DNA from: Ophiostoma sp. CBS 140.51
Taxonomy: Eukaryota > Ascomycota > Sordariomycetes > Ophiostomatales > Ophiostomataceae
Direction of reading: 5' to 3'
DNA: 22,298 bases
Assembly (NCBI GenBank): GCA_029298735.1
Contig: JANSLP010000446.1
Location: 1-22,298, forward strand
Below, piece by piece: positions 1 to 9,278 of the stretch. Position 1 is the first letter of the stretch; each line of letters starts with the position of its first letter. Position numbers and translations under genes: made by a program. Under the pieces are notes generated by a model. The model did no database searches. It had not been told where the DNA came from and saw only the letters and a program-made list of their open reading frames with translations.

Positions 1-75
1 AGAATATTGCCAACGTGGGATGAAACATTCAACTCCAAAAAAAAAAGGTGGCAGGTGCTTTAGCTGTCTTGAGCG

Positions 76-627
76 CTATTCGTTTGGCTTACTTACAAAG
101 AGTTGCAAGATCTTAAAAGAAGCCCAGACAAGTTTTTGGCCGTGGCCAGTGAATGGCGACTTAAAGGCCTGAGGACTAAATTGGTCTTTGCACTTTGGCC
201 GACAGTATGGGAGGATAGCGATAGTGACAGTGCCCTTCTCCTTTAATTCCTCAGAGAAGAAAAATTGCAACTTGAACACGAATTCAAGTTGGCCAAGTTC
301 TTCATTTCTGGAACTCTCTGTGTCAATCGATAGGTATAGTCGAGCGAGAGTCTTGTCGTCTGGACTTTGTCCATCTTTGATTGTGCCATCATCGATTGTC
401 GCCCAAGCACAGTAGTCCGTGTATGGGACATTTCGATGAGTCTTTGCAAGGTGCTCTTCGACGACGAATTCGGCCGTGATCGAAGCGTCGATAACCTCAC
501 CCGCAATCCGCATCTTTGGTGTTAGCCACAAACCCACATTATTGCTGGGGACGGGCACCTGTCCAATGCTGTTGTCCACTGGCACTTCTGTTGTGCCGCT
601 GAACAAGCCGGATAGCATATTGACCAA
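76..627 (-). CDS. Hypothetical protein, 183 aa, unrecognised
   Basis: An uninterrupted 183-residue frame on the minus strand that begins MVNMLSGLFSG and ends QLFVSKPNE. I do not recognise the family. The composition looks like a real soluble protein: mixed alpha/beta, a well-spread set of charged residues, and a run of alternating hydrophobics in the second half (LEFVFKLQFFF, then TVTIAILPY) suggestive of beta strands. No signal peptide or transmembrane helix is obvious. There are two cysteines near residues 141-145 and one near 74. It is isolated, with about 1.2 kb of non-coding DNA on its upstream side, and its base composition is more AT-rich than the other genes here. It could be an orphan or lineage-restricted gene, or one exon of a longer gene continuing beyond the left edge. 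The start at 627 is the first Met; Met4 is an alternative. Confidence 0.5.
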   Translation of the reverse strand: MVNMLSGLFSGTTEVPVDNSIGQVPVPSNNVGLWLTPKMRIAGEVIDASITAEFVVEEHLAKTHRNVPYTDYCAWATIDDGTIKDGQSPDDKTLARLYLSIDTESSRNEELGQLEFVFKLQFFFSEELKEKGTVTIAILPYCRPKCKDQFSPQAFKSPFTGHGQKLVWASFKILQLFVSKPNE

Positions 628-953
628 ACTAGGCGTGCAGTAAAGATCTAGGTGTGTAATCGATAACTTATGTTGATTTGTTTATGCAAAAGTAACGTCT
701 GACGTGGAAGATGTCGTTGAAGGTTCGGTGATGGTTGAACTATCCCATGCATGGCCTCGACCCAGGCTTCGACAAGGTCAGCTTTATATCTGTCTCGAAC
801 AAAACAAGTGTAGTCTTAAATTAACAATATGTGTGATGCAAGAGGTATACTGAAGGCTCTATTTAAACTTATGAGACCTCGTAGGAATAAACAAAGAGTG
901 AGGGGTCAATGAGGTGGGAAAAGGAAAGGACTACGAAGATGTGAATAAAGCGC

Positions 954-1006
954 ATCATTTGTTCTAATTTGATTGATAGATTGGTTATCATTTGTTCTAA
1001 TTTGAT
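954..1006. repeat. 20-bp direct repeat pair
   Basis: ATCATTTGTTCTAATTTGAT occurs at 954-973 and again, identically, at 987-1006, separated by 13 bases. It lies in AT-rich spacer DNA. It may be a slippage or duplication product; no terminal inverted repeats or coding potential that would mark a transposon were seen. Confidence 0.75.
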
Positions 1007-1190
1007 CACGACACATTTCGAGAAAACTCTAAGCAGCTCTTCTTAAAAAGATATTTTTGGGCGATAATGGTCAAAATCATAAATAAATTATTTGTATCGA
1101 AACTGCGTTTGTACGCATTGTGTAGTTCGCTCCTTCCTGAACCGTTTTTGACGCCTTGAAGAGAGTTTCAGCGGCAGTCGGTCGGGCCAG

Positions 1191-1210
1191 GCCGTGACAG
1201 GCCGTGACAG
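1191..1210. repeat. Two tandem copies of a 10-bp unit
   Basis: GCCGTGACAG is repeated exactly twice head to tail in the spacer upstream of the zinc-cluster regulator. No function is evident. Confidence 0.7.
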
Positions 1211-1248
1211 GCGGTCTCATATTGGGCCAGGAAACTACGACTGTACAA

Positions 1249-1308
1249 CGACAACCGTCGAATTACTGGACTAGATTCACCTAAAATAACATTCACCGAC
1301 GACAACCG
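1249..1308. promoter_or_regulatory. Two CGACAACCG elements upstream of regulator
   Basis: CGACAACCG is present at 1249-1257 and 1300-1308, about 550-610 bases before the regulator's start codon. The reverse complement contains the CGG triplet that Zn2Cys6 factors usually contact. The first copy extends to CGACAACCGTC, an 11-mer also found at 6803-6813 in the sulfatase/transporter promoter. A role as a site for the neighbouring regulator, including autoregulation, is inference only. Confidence 0.25.
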
Positions 1309-1859
1309 CGTCCACCTAGGTAGTGTAAGACGACAGGAAAAAGAGGAAAAGAAGAGAGCCTCTTGAAAATGGCCGGTCAGTCACCCCATAACCTGGCTGA
1401 AATGCGGGGGTTAGCGCAAAGCAAAACGAGGTCCATCTTGTTCATCTGACAAGCTTGTTCAGGGGACAAAGCCAATCAATTTCGAGGTCAATCCAGGCAT
1501 GGTCGTCCCCCTCTTTCTGACGTCTAGCCTCAGTTACGTGCTATGGCGCGATCGCTAAAAACCTGCTACAGGGACCATCTTTGCGTGCTCAACAAGCTGT
1601 CCAGCGAACCCGTCTTTAATCTTAGGCCTGGAATTATTCTTGCCATTCCTTTCGTACCTTTCTTTTTTCTCCCCAAATTCAACATTGGAAGACACGTACT
1701 CCAACAACCGGGTGATACTCAAGCCTGGGGGCGCATCTGAATTTTGGAACGCCCATTGCAGAGAGGAGTGTTGGAGAGTGCTCTTTTCATCTCACCCCAA
1801 GACAACCTTACGCAACTACTTCATTCATCGACCACATTGCATACTCTCCCAACTCTACC

Positions 1860-4504
1860 ATGCGCCGCTCTGGACGCAGTGTTAGCCGTACGGGCTGTGC
1901 CACCTGTCGGCGAAGAAAAGTGAGTGTCGTGTCGTTTTGTCATCTAATTTGAAGACTGGGAGACTGACGTCGTTGTAGGTCCGCTGTGACGAGCGCCGAG
2001 GCGTCTGCAGCAACTGCACCCGCCTAGGCATTACCTGCGAATGGTATCCAACGGGCGACATTGCACACCGTTCACGGGTCAACACGGCTTGTGAGCGGTG
2101 TCGTAAGAATAAGGTAAGCCCCCATATCGTGCATATTTACCTGTGTACATCAGCTCACCATCAGATTCGATGCACTACTCTGTCGTCGACGGCAGGCCCC
2201 TGCGCGCCGTGCCAGACGGCAATGGTGGACTGCATCAACACCAACCAAGGCATTGGAAGTGGCCGGTCGGCGGCGCGCGGTGGGAGCAAAGCTCCTGCAA
2301 CAGAAGCTGGCGGTATGATGTCGCCGTCGTCAATACGGTCTGCCTCGTTGGCATCTTTGGCGTCGTTGCCGGCGTCGTCGACAACTATTCTAGGAGCACG
2401 ACCACTGGCACCATCGCCAGCACCAGCACAACCACTACTGCCGCGTAGCAACAACAGCATGTTGCCTGACCTTGCAGAACAGCGCCGACTGATCAATGCC
2501 TACTTTGAAGGCCCACACTACTTTTGTTTCTACACCTTCATCCACCCACCGACGCTGATGCAGCTGTTTGACAACCGACTGGTGCCAGACTTTTTGCTGC
2601 TCATTATCCTGGCAACGGCCCTCCGTTTTCTGGACCCCCGTGACCGACGTGCTGACGCATGGGCAGACGAGTGCCGCCGCCTCGTCATGCTGGAGATATT
2701 TTCGCCGCCGTCAACGACAACGTTGCAGGCACTCCTCTTGCTGCAAAGATTTGAGTGGCATCGGGCAAGCCATGTTGCTGCGTGGTTTTTGTCTGGACTT
2801 GCCGTACGGCTGGCGCATGGCTTACAGTTGAACTTGGAGATTGCGCATAGCACAGGTGGCAACAGCAACGGCGATTCAAGAGAGGCAAGGGCCGTCCCTG
2901 TTACTGTCCGCGAAGCCCGACGTCGGTTGATCTGGAGCTGTTTCGTCATGGAGAGCTTGATTGAGAATGGACGACGACCTTTGTCCAGTATGGATGCGGG
3001 GGCGATCGAAGTCCGTTTGCCTTGCAACGAACAGGCTTTTCAGTTGGGCTTGGAGACGGACATGCCAACGCTAAGCAGTCTCACGACCAAAGAACAACAA
3101 CAGCCACCGGAAGCACCCCTTCCATTACTACCTGCGCCCTCGGCCTCGGTTGTCGAGTCTCGACTGGGCATCTCGACATATTTGGTACAACTTGCAGCCA
3201 TGCGCAGGGCCATTCTGGATTACACAATGCCATACCACCCACGCAACAAACACCATGTCGCCGCGGTCATGGCAACCGCATCCAATACATCAGCTGCAGG
3301 TTCTGCCGCCTCGTCTCCAGCCTCGCCTTCTTCGTCTATTCAAGGCGTACCTTGGACTTCTGGCTCACTATTCTTTGCCTATGAAGACCAGCTGAATCGC
3401 TGGAGGGAGAGTCTGCCACCAGAAATGCGGTTCACAGCGGAGATGCTGTACCGACGACGGTCATCCCAGCTTGTTAGTTTTGTCACACTGCACTGTCTGT
3501 ACCATGGATGCTACTGTGATCTGTACCGCATTGGCTCATACGTGAGTTCACTGCACCGTCTGTCAGCTTCTTCTTCGACTTCATCAACTGCCCCGCCTGC
3601 CGAATTCCTTGCCGACTGCCGTCGTGGCCGTGTCCAGCATGCCTTGGCCATTTGCCGCGTTATTCAAGAGAGCATGCAGCACCAGCCAACAGGCCATGAT
3701 CCAGTCGTCGGTATTAGTGCATCTCTGGCTCTGAGAGTTCTCGTTATCGAGAGGCAGCGTGATGAAGATGCCTTGCTGGGCGTGACGGCGCCACTGTTGA
3801 CCGAGTACTTGGATGCGGCTGTGGCCTGTGCACAGGAAATTGCTCAGCGGTCGGTTCCCATCCGAGACTTGTTCTACTCTGTGTGTGCTCTTGCAAAGAA
3901 GCATGGATACGATGTGGGCATCGCAGACCCCAATGCAAAGCAGCCGTTCGTTGAAGACGTGGATGGGGAAGGTGGCGACAAGGATGGCGGCAGAGGTGAC
4001 CGGGCAGCCTCACCCAGTCTACGTACATACGGCACATTTGGCCGCATACAAAGCTCACTGGCTTGCCGAAAGGACGTCCTGGCGCCAGCAGCATCAACAG
4101 CTACCGACAAAGAGAGCGACCTGTTCCAACACTACGGAGGAGGAGAAGGAGGAGGGGACGAAGAAGGAAATCGTCAAAGAGAGGAAGTGCTACCGCCATC
4201 TGCCCTGCCGCCTGATCTGTCGGCCATCATCAGCCCCCCAGTGCTACCGACTGCCGGTCTGCCGCCCGAGGGGACGGACGAAGCTTGGAGACTCAATGGG
4301 GGATGGTCGCAGCCACCAACACAACAACCTCCACCTCAGCCATATGGCTACCCCGCGTACGAGACATACAGTCCCAACGAGCTGGGGGTGGCCTCGGCTT
4401 GGGGTGACGGGACGCTCAATTTCTCCATGACACCAACGCAGTTTGACTGGATCAACCAGAGCCTGGGGTTCGATTTCAACGGTGGCGTTTTTGGAAACTT
4501 GTAA
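1860..4504 (+). CDS. Fungal transcription factor with two Zn(II)2Cys6 clusters
   Basis: Three exons: 1860-1919, 1979-2113 and 2165-4504, giving about 844 residues. Introns 1920-1978 (GTGAGT...TAG) and 2114-2164 (GTAAGC...CAG) are both phase 0. The spliced N-terminus carries two binuclear zinc clusters: Cys13, 16, 23, 30, 33, 40 (CX2CX6CX6CX2CX6C) and Cys58, 61, 68, 78, 81, 88 (CX2CX6CX9CX2CX6C). Each intron falls between the fourth basic-loop residue and the third cysteine, CRRRK|VRC and CRKNK|IRC. A Ser/Ala/Pro-rich linker follows, then from about residue 170 the fungal-specific middle homology region (Fungal_trans: HPPTLMQLFD, then RRLIWSCFVMESL and GRRPLS). The C-terminus is Gly/Pro/Gln-rich and could be an activation region. 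It is probably nuclear and binds CGG-type sites. The gene ends 95 bp from the convergent arylsulfatase and may regulate it. Zinc-cluster and splice calls are firm; target is inference. Confidence 0.9.
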
Positions 4505-4599
4505 CCTCTGCGATGTCTATAATACTGACTTTTTACCGCTTCCTTTGACTTCACTTAATTATTGAGATACCTTTATTAAAAATCTATTTTCTTGAAGCT

Positions 4600-6525
4600 C
4601 TACGACGTACTCTTCTCCTGTGCCTTGACTTCCTCTGTACTGTAGATGGGAAACCGTTTAGGCGTACGATAAAAAGCCTCGCGATCTTTGAGGCCACCAG
4701 GCTTCCAGTACTCATACTCAATCCACGCGTTCTCCTCCATTTGTTCTTCCGTGGCCTCGAGGTAGGCGCCCATCTCTGGGTGCAGAGGCACGATACCGCA
4801 CTCCTCGACGTATTCATCCCAGTGCTTGAGAAGTTCCGTCAGTTTCTCAGGTTCCTTGCTAGCCAGATCGTGAATCTCGCCTGGGTCGGCCTTCAAATTG
4901 TACAGCTGCCACGCGTGCGGGCCTTTGGGTGCCGGAATAAACACGGCCTTCCAGTCCGCTTGGCGGATGGCGGCACGGCCACACAACTCCCAGCCCTGAA
5001 CAAAGTCGGGAGGGTGCGTGGACGCCTCGGTCCCGCGAAGCCAGCCGGCCATGCTCTTGCCGCGCATCTTGGCCACTTGACGGCCGTTGTACAAAGGTGC
5101 AGGATGCTGGACGCCAGCCAGGTCCAGGAGAGTAGGCATGATATCCATGACTGTGGCAAAGTCATGCTTGATTGTAGCTGGTTGAGCACCCAGGCCCTTG
5201 ATGACACAAGGTACACGTACGCCCCCCTCGGTCGTGTACAGCTTGAACAATCTGGACGGAGCAGTGGCTGCCTGTGCCCAGCGAGGTCCATACCACACGA
5301 AGCTGTCCTTGGCGCCGACATTTTCGAGCGAGTTGTCGTAGTGGGCGCGGATGTGCTCCATGAGAGGACCCTTGACGAGTGGGTAGGCCTCGTAGGCTGC
5401 ACCCTCCGCGCCGTTGTCAGACAGGAATAGGACCAAGGTGTTTTCGAGCTGGCCGGTAGCCTCGAGATGAGAGACGACCTTGCCCACGTTGGCGTCGATA
5501 CACTCCACCATACCAGCATATGCTTCCATGGCACGGGCGGAGTGGGCACGCTCAACGTCTGAGAAAGCTTCCCAGTCCTCGGTCTTACCGTCGTCCATGA
5601 CCACAGGGTGTGCCTCGGTGTCCTTGTCCATCAGACCAAGCTCGACCATGCGGGCGAGTCTTTGTTGACGAAGCACCGCAGGGCCCTTGTCATACACGCC
5701 GCGGTAGTTGTCGACGTGTTCCTTTGGTGCTTGGAGCGGCCAATGCGGGGCAGAAAAGGGGAGGTAAGCAAAGAAGGGCTGTTTTTCCTCGCCGGCCTCT
5801 TTCCTTTTCTCGTTGATGTCTCCCAGCTCCTTGAGGTACTCTACTAGCTTGTCACCATAGCCGTTGCTCGAGTACCAGTCTTCTGGCAGCGAGTCCAGCT
5901 CCTGGTACACGCCGTCTTCGCTATGCAGTGCAATGATGCTCGTGTCCAGGAACTGCGGTGTTCCGTTTTCGACCTCGCCCTGCGGACGGTAGTTGAAGTG
6001 GTTTGAGCTACCCGGCAGGAGTGCAAACGACCGCTGGAATCCACGTGCGTGCGGCGACCGCTCCGGTTTGAGGCCCAGGTGCCACTTGCCCGCCATCATC
6101 GTGCGGTACCCAGCATCGCCCAGGACTTCGGCCACGGTCACCACACGTTCGTTGAGGTAGCCCTCGTAGCCAGGCATACCTCGCTGGGGCTTGGCGTCGA
6201 ACGGTTTCCCAGACTCGGTGAGAGGCTCGTCCTCGAAGCGTGACCACCCTGTGTAATTGGTAAACTCAATGAGGTTGCCTAGGCCGGCAATGTGGTGATC
6301 CGTGCCGGTCATAATCATGGCGCGGGTCGGACTGCAGGCGGCCGCGGCATGGAAACCTGTGCAACGAACACCGGCCGCAGCCAGCTTGTCAATGTTAGGT
6401 GTCTTGATCTCACCGCCGAAGCAGCCCACGTCAGAGAAACCCAAGTCATCGGCGACGATGACGAGGAAGTTGGGCTGGGCAGACGGCGCCGTAGCGCCGT
6501 TGGCGGCGCCGTTAGGAGTGGCCAT
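4600..6525 (-). CDS. Arylsulfatase, AtsA-like (type I, formylglycine-dependent)
   Basis: An intronless 641-residue protein close in pattern to Pseudomonas arylsulfatase AtsA. It hydrolyses sulfate esters to alcohol or phenol plus sulfate. The sulfatase signature C64-SPTR68 supplies the cysteine that is oxidised to formylglycine. Metal ligands are expected at Asp26-Asp27 (VADDLGF) and Asp370-Asn371 (LFLSDNGAEG). Likely active-site residues are Arg68, Lys147 and His149 (AGKWHLG), His261 (SAPHWPLQAP) and Lys428 (RLFK, before TTEGGVRVP). There is no signal peptide: a short Ala/Asn-rich leader of about 18 residues precedes the first strand (PNFLVIVADD), so it probably acts inside the cell on imported substrates. 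It faces the zinc-cluster regulator tail to tail and shares a promoter with the MFS transporter. The exact substrate (aryl, alkyl, steroid or sugar sulfate) cannot be read from sequence. Confidence 0.93.
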   Translation of the reverse strand: MATPNGAANGATAPSAQPNFLVIVADDLGFSDVGCFGGEIKTPNIDKLAAAGVRCTGFHAAAACSPTRAMIMTGTDHHIAGLGNLIEFTNYTGWSRFEDEPLTESGKPFDAKPQRGMPGYEGYLNERVVTVAEVLGDAGYRTMMAGKWHLGLKPERSPHARGFQRSFALLPGSSNHFNYRPQGEVENGTPQFLDTSIIALHSEDGVYQELDSLPEDWYSSNGYGDKLVEYLKELGDINEKRKEAGEEKQPFFAYLPFSAPHWPLQAPKEHVDNYRGVYDKGPAVLRQQRLARMVELGLMDKDTEAHPVVMDDGKTEDWEAFSDVERAHSARAMEAYAGMVECIDANVGKVVSHLEATGQLENTLVLFLSDNGAEGAAYEAYPLVKGPLMEHIRAHYDNSLENVGAKDSFVWYGPRWAQAATAPSRLFKLYTTEGGVRVPCVIKGLGAQPATIKHDFATVMDIMPTLLDLAGVQHPAPLYNGRQVAKMRGKSMAGWLRGTEASTHPPDFVQGWELCGRAAIRQADWKAVFIPAPKGPHAWQLYNLKADPGEIHDLASKEPEKLTELLKHWDEYVEECGIVPLHPEMGAYLEATEEQMEENAWIEYEYWKPGGLKDREAFYRTPKRFPIYSTEEVKAQEKSTS

Positions 6526-6802
6526 GGTCGCGATGGTTGGTGTCAGGGATATGTCGTGATAGTAGATGGTGTAGGAACTGATTTCGAATACTTGTCGACA
6601 AGCACGTAAACACCTTTCCTTCCAAGGAGGTCAATGGTCTTCTTGTAAAGGAAAGCACGTCGTCGTGGGGGTGCACATAATTATTGTGAGGAGATAAGTG
6701 AACAAAAAATAAAATAAAAGATAGTCCCGGTTACGGCCTTCGCGGGATTGGTCCAAAAGCGTTTGACACTCTCTCACATGGTCTTCTCTCCATCGTCAAG
6801 AC

Positions 6803-6840
6803 CGACAACCGTCATGTCGTTGCGGTTGTTGTCGCGGTTG
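6803..6840. promoter_or_regulatory. Cluster of three CGGTTG elements
   Basis: CAACCG at 6806-6811 (inside CGACAACCGTC, 6803-6813) is followed by CGGTTG at 6823-6828 and 6835-6840. This gives one inverted and two direct copies, the direct ones 12 bases apart as part of an identical GCGGTTG. Paired CGG triplets are the usual type of Zn2Cys6 binding site. The shared 11-mer upstream of the neighbouring regulator makes it a candidate target, unproven. Confidence 0.3.
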
Positions 6841-7436
6841 ACAGCTGTCACCACAAGTGAAGCTCTCTCTATGTTGATCAACAGCTCTTTCTCCAACAAT
6901 TCCCCAACTCCGGTACGCCAACTCCACTTGGTGTGCAGTCCACTGTGACGTCCAACATCGCGGGTCGCTAGTGCTTTCGCCGGCCATAAGCGAGCCTATC
7001 ATTTCTCATAAACACCGCGACGGCCGCGAAACAAGTGTAAGGAGTGAGCATGGCGTGCTTGCGCTAGAGTGAGGAGACGCCACCAAAATACCAAAAATGC
7101 CAACTTTGCGACACCCGCGAACCGCGACGACCTCCTCTTTGGCAAGCTTTCCTTTATCTCACCCCTGTTCACTTCATGAACCACGTTCGTGGGTCGGGCG
7201 TCCGCGAGGCGAGATTGGTCAACAACCATCACAAACCTGAGAGAAGAACAGACGAGGGCATTGACGAATTCGAGAGGAGAACATCAACACTAGTCCATGT
7301 CGTCGAAAAACGTCACATCTTGTCTTGATGTTGTGATCACGAGCAGGGTAGTCTTGATTGTTTTGGGATGGCCACCATCTTGTCTTTCCTCGCTCGTCTT
7401 CTCCTCGCGGTCAGAATGCAGATGCACTTGCCTTGG

Positions 7437-7443
7437 TATAAGA
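7437..7443 (+). promoter_or_regulatory. Possible TATA element of MFS gene
   Basis: TATAAGA lies 117 bases before the transporter's start codon, a reasonable distance for a fungal TATA box with a short 5' UTR. Sequence match only. Confidence 0.3.
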
Positions 7444-7553
7444 ACGCATAAGGAGCGATCTGCGTCAGCCTTGTCAAGCCAAGGTGGAATGAAAATCAAA
7501 CCAAGCATCTGCTTCTATTCTATTCTATCTCTGACAACACCAACAACTTCAAC

Positions 7554-9278
7554 ATGTCTGAAAAAGAGTCGACCGCCGCCGACGGCACGGCAGCCCCGGA
7601 CCCGGCTGGCGGCGTCGCCGTGACTCCTGTCACTACCCGCCAACGCGCCCGCAACAACATCATGTCTGCCCGCTACGTCTTCCAGAAGATGACCTGGCCA
7701 CTCTTCTCTGCCTGGATGATCTCCGCCCTCATTAACATCATCTTTGGATACGAGACGACGAGCTTCTCGGGTGTCCAGAGTATTCCCGGCTTCACGCGCA
7801 AGTTTGGCTCCGAGACGCCACCGGGCAGCGGCAAGTATGCATTGTCGCCGGCGCGCGCGTCCTACACGTCCTCGACTGCCTTTGCGGGCAAACTTGTCGG
7901 CGCACTCGTCGCGCCATTCCTCGTCGAGAGATGGGGCCACAAGATTGCCATCTGGACACTGGTAATTGTTGTCTGGGTCGGCATCATCATCGAGTCAACT
8001 TCGAAAAGCATTGCGCAGTTTATCGTTGGCCGGATCATAATCTACTTTAGTGTTGGCATTGCTGAAGTCACGTCGACGTGAGTCAAGGTCCCCTCCTATT
8101 CTTTTCAAATGCTCACTCTTATATTCACATCTACTAACTCGGCCAGTGGCTATCAATCCGAAATTGTCCCCGCTGCGATGCGTGGCACTGTCGTCGGCTC
8201 CATCCAGCTCTTCAATTTGTTTGGACAAATATTTGCCGCCGGCATCAACCGCGGGTTCTCGACCAATGCCACAAGCACAGGCTGGATCGTCCCGGTGGCC
8301 ATCCAGGCCGCCATTCCTGTCCTGATCTTTGTCGGCACCTTCTTCATCCCCAGCTCGCCTCGTTGGCTGCTGAGCAAAGGCCGCAAGGACGAGGCCGTGG
8401 CCGTGCTGGACCGCATCCGACCCGCTGAGGACGTGCAGGCGGGTATGAGCCGGCTGGAGATTGATGCTATTGAAGAAGCACTGGAGCATGACCAAGAGAA
8501 GGCGCCATGGACAGACATGGTCAAGGGCACGAACCTACGGCGGTCTGTCATTGCCGTCGGCCTGCTCGGTATCCAGCAGTTCCTCGGACAGGGCTTCGTT
8601 TCGGGCTACTCTCCTCGCTTCTATGCAACTGTTGGCTTGTCCAAGAACGCCTTCAACTACAATATTGGCTCGTCCACCATTGGATGGGGCGGCTGTCTTA
8701 TCGGCATGATTGCGAGCGACTTTATCGGCCGCCGTCCTATTCTGATCTGGGGCGCTTTTGCTCAAACCGTCTTCCTGTTTCTGGTGGCCGGCGTTGGTCT
8801 CGCCAAGAACCCAGACGGCACTGATGGTCGTGCACTCGTGGCCGGCGTCATGCTGTACTTTTTCTTCTACTCGGGAACCTGGGGTCCCTTGGTCTTTACT
8901 GTTGCTGCCGAGATGGGCTCGGCCGGTCTGCGTGAAAAGACACTGTCACTGGGCATTGCCTTGAATGTTGTCACTGCCTTCATTGTCAGCTTTTGTGTTC
9001 CCTACATTCTGAACGATATCGAGGCCAACATTGGCTGGGTCTTTGGTGCCATTGCCTTTGGGTGTGGTGTGGCGACCTACTTTTGGGTCCCTGAGACGAA
9101 AGATCGGTCGCTTGAAGAGCTCGACGAGTTGTTCCAAGCCCGCACGCCTGCTCGCAAATTCAAGACGACCCAGACCTACGGTGCTGGCAGCCGTGTCACT
9201 GCTCTAGAGACAACTACCGGTGGAAAACTGCAGCGGTTCGAGGAAGAGAACCGGGAGGAAGTCGAGGAGGTTGTGTAA
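7554..9278 (+). CDS. MFS transporter, sugar porter family
   Basis: Two exons, 7554-8077 and 8147-9278, encode 551 residues. The 69-bp intron has GTGAGT, a perfect TACTAAC branch point and CAG, and splits codon 175 after its second base, giving ...EVTST-GYQSEIVP. Family marks: a charged loop 2-3 (VERWGHK), the TM4-TM5 motif ending PAAMRG, PSSPRWLL (residues 243-250) after TM6, QQFLGQ in TM7, GRR (369-371) in loop 8-9, WGP in TM10, and PETK (490-493) followed by DRSLEELDELF at the start of the cytoplasmic tail. It should be a 12-helix plasma-membrane symporter for a sugar or related organic solute. The loop 2-3 GHK replaces the usual GR[RK]. Divergent arrangement with an intracellular-type sulfatase suggests that it imports the sulfatase's substrate or a co-used sugar; this is inference. 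Substrate unknown. Confidence 0.92.

Larger units (their letters stand above)
628..1859. other. Intergenic spacer with short repeats
   Basis: About 1.2 kb with no convincing gene on either strand. The left half is AT-rich. It holds a 20-base direct repeat (954-973 and 987-1006), a 10-bp unit repeated twice in tandem (1191-1210), and two CGACAACCG elements (1249-1257, 1300-1308). The last 200 bases, next to the regulator's start, contain pyrimidine-rich stretches (around 1651-1675) typical of fungal 5' leaders. Confidence 0.6.
6526..7553. promoter_or_regulatory. Divergent promoter between sulfatase and transporter
   Basis: About 1 kb with no credible gene. It must drive the sulfatase leftward and the MFS transporter rightward. 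Visible elements are AGATAA (6692-6697) and AGATAG (6719-6724), which fit the HGATAR consensus of AreA/NIT2-type nitrogen regulators, a cluster of CGGTTG/CAACCG elements (6803-6840), and a TATAAGA about 117 bases before the transporter start. I saw no convincing CYS3/MetR-type sulfur-regulation site. All site assignments are pattern matches only. Confidence 0.45.

Noticed and set aside
2129..2164. Start of the regulator at the ATG at 2129
   Set aside because: These bases lie in an intron with good GTAAGC...CAG signals; starting there would discard the first cluster and half of the second.
8078..8146. Possible frameshift or stop in the transporter
   Set aside because: The break is a normal 69-bp intron with a perfect TACTAAC branch point that restores the frame.
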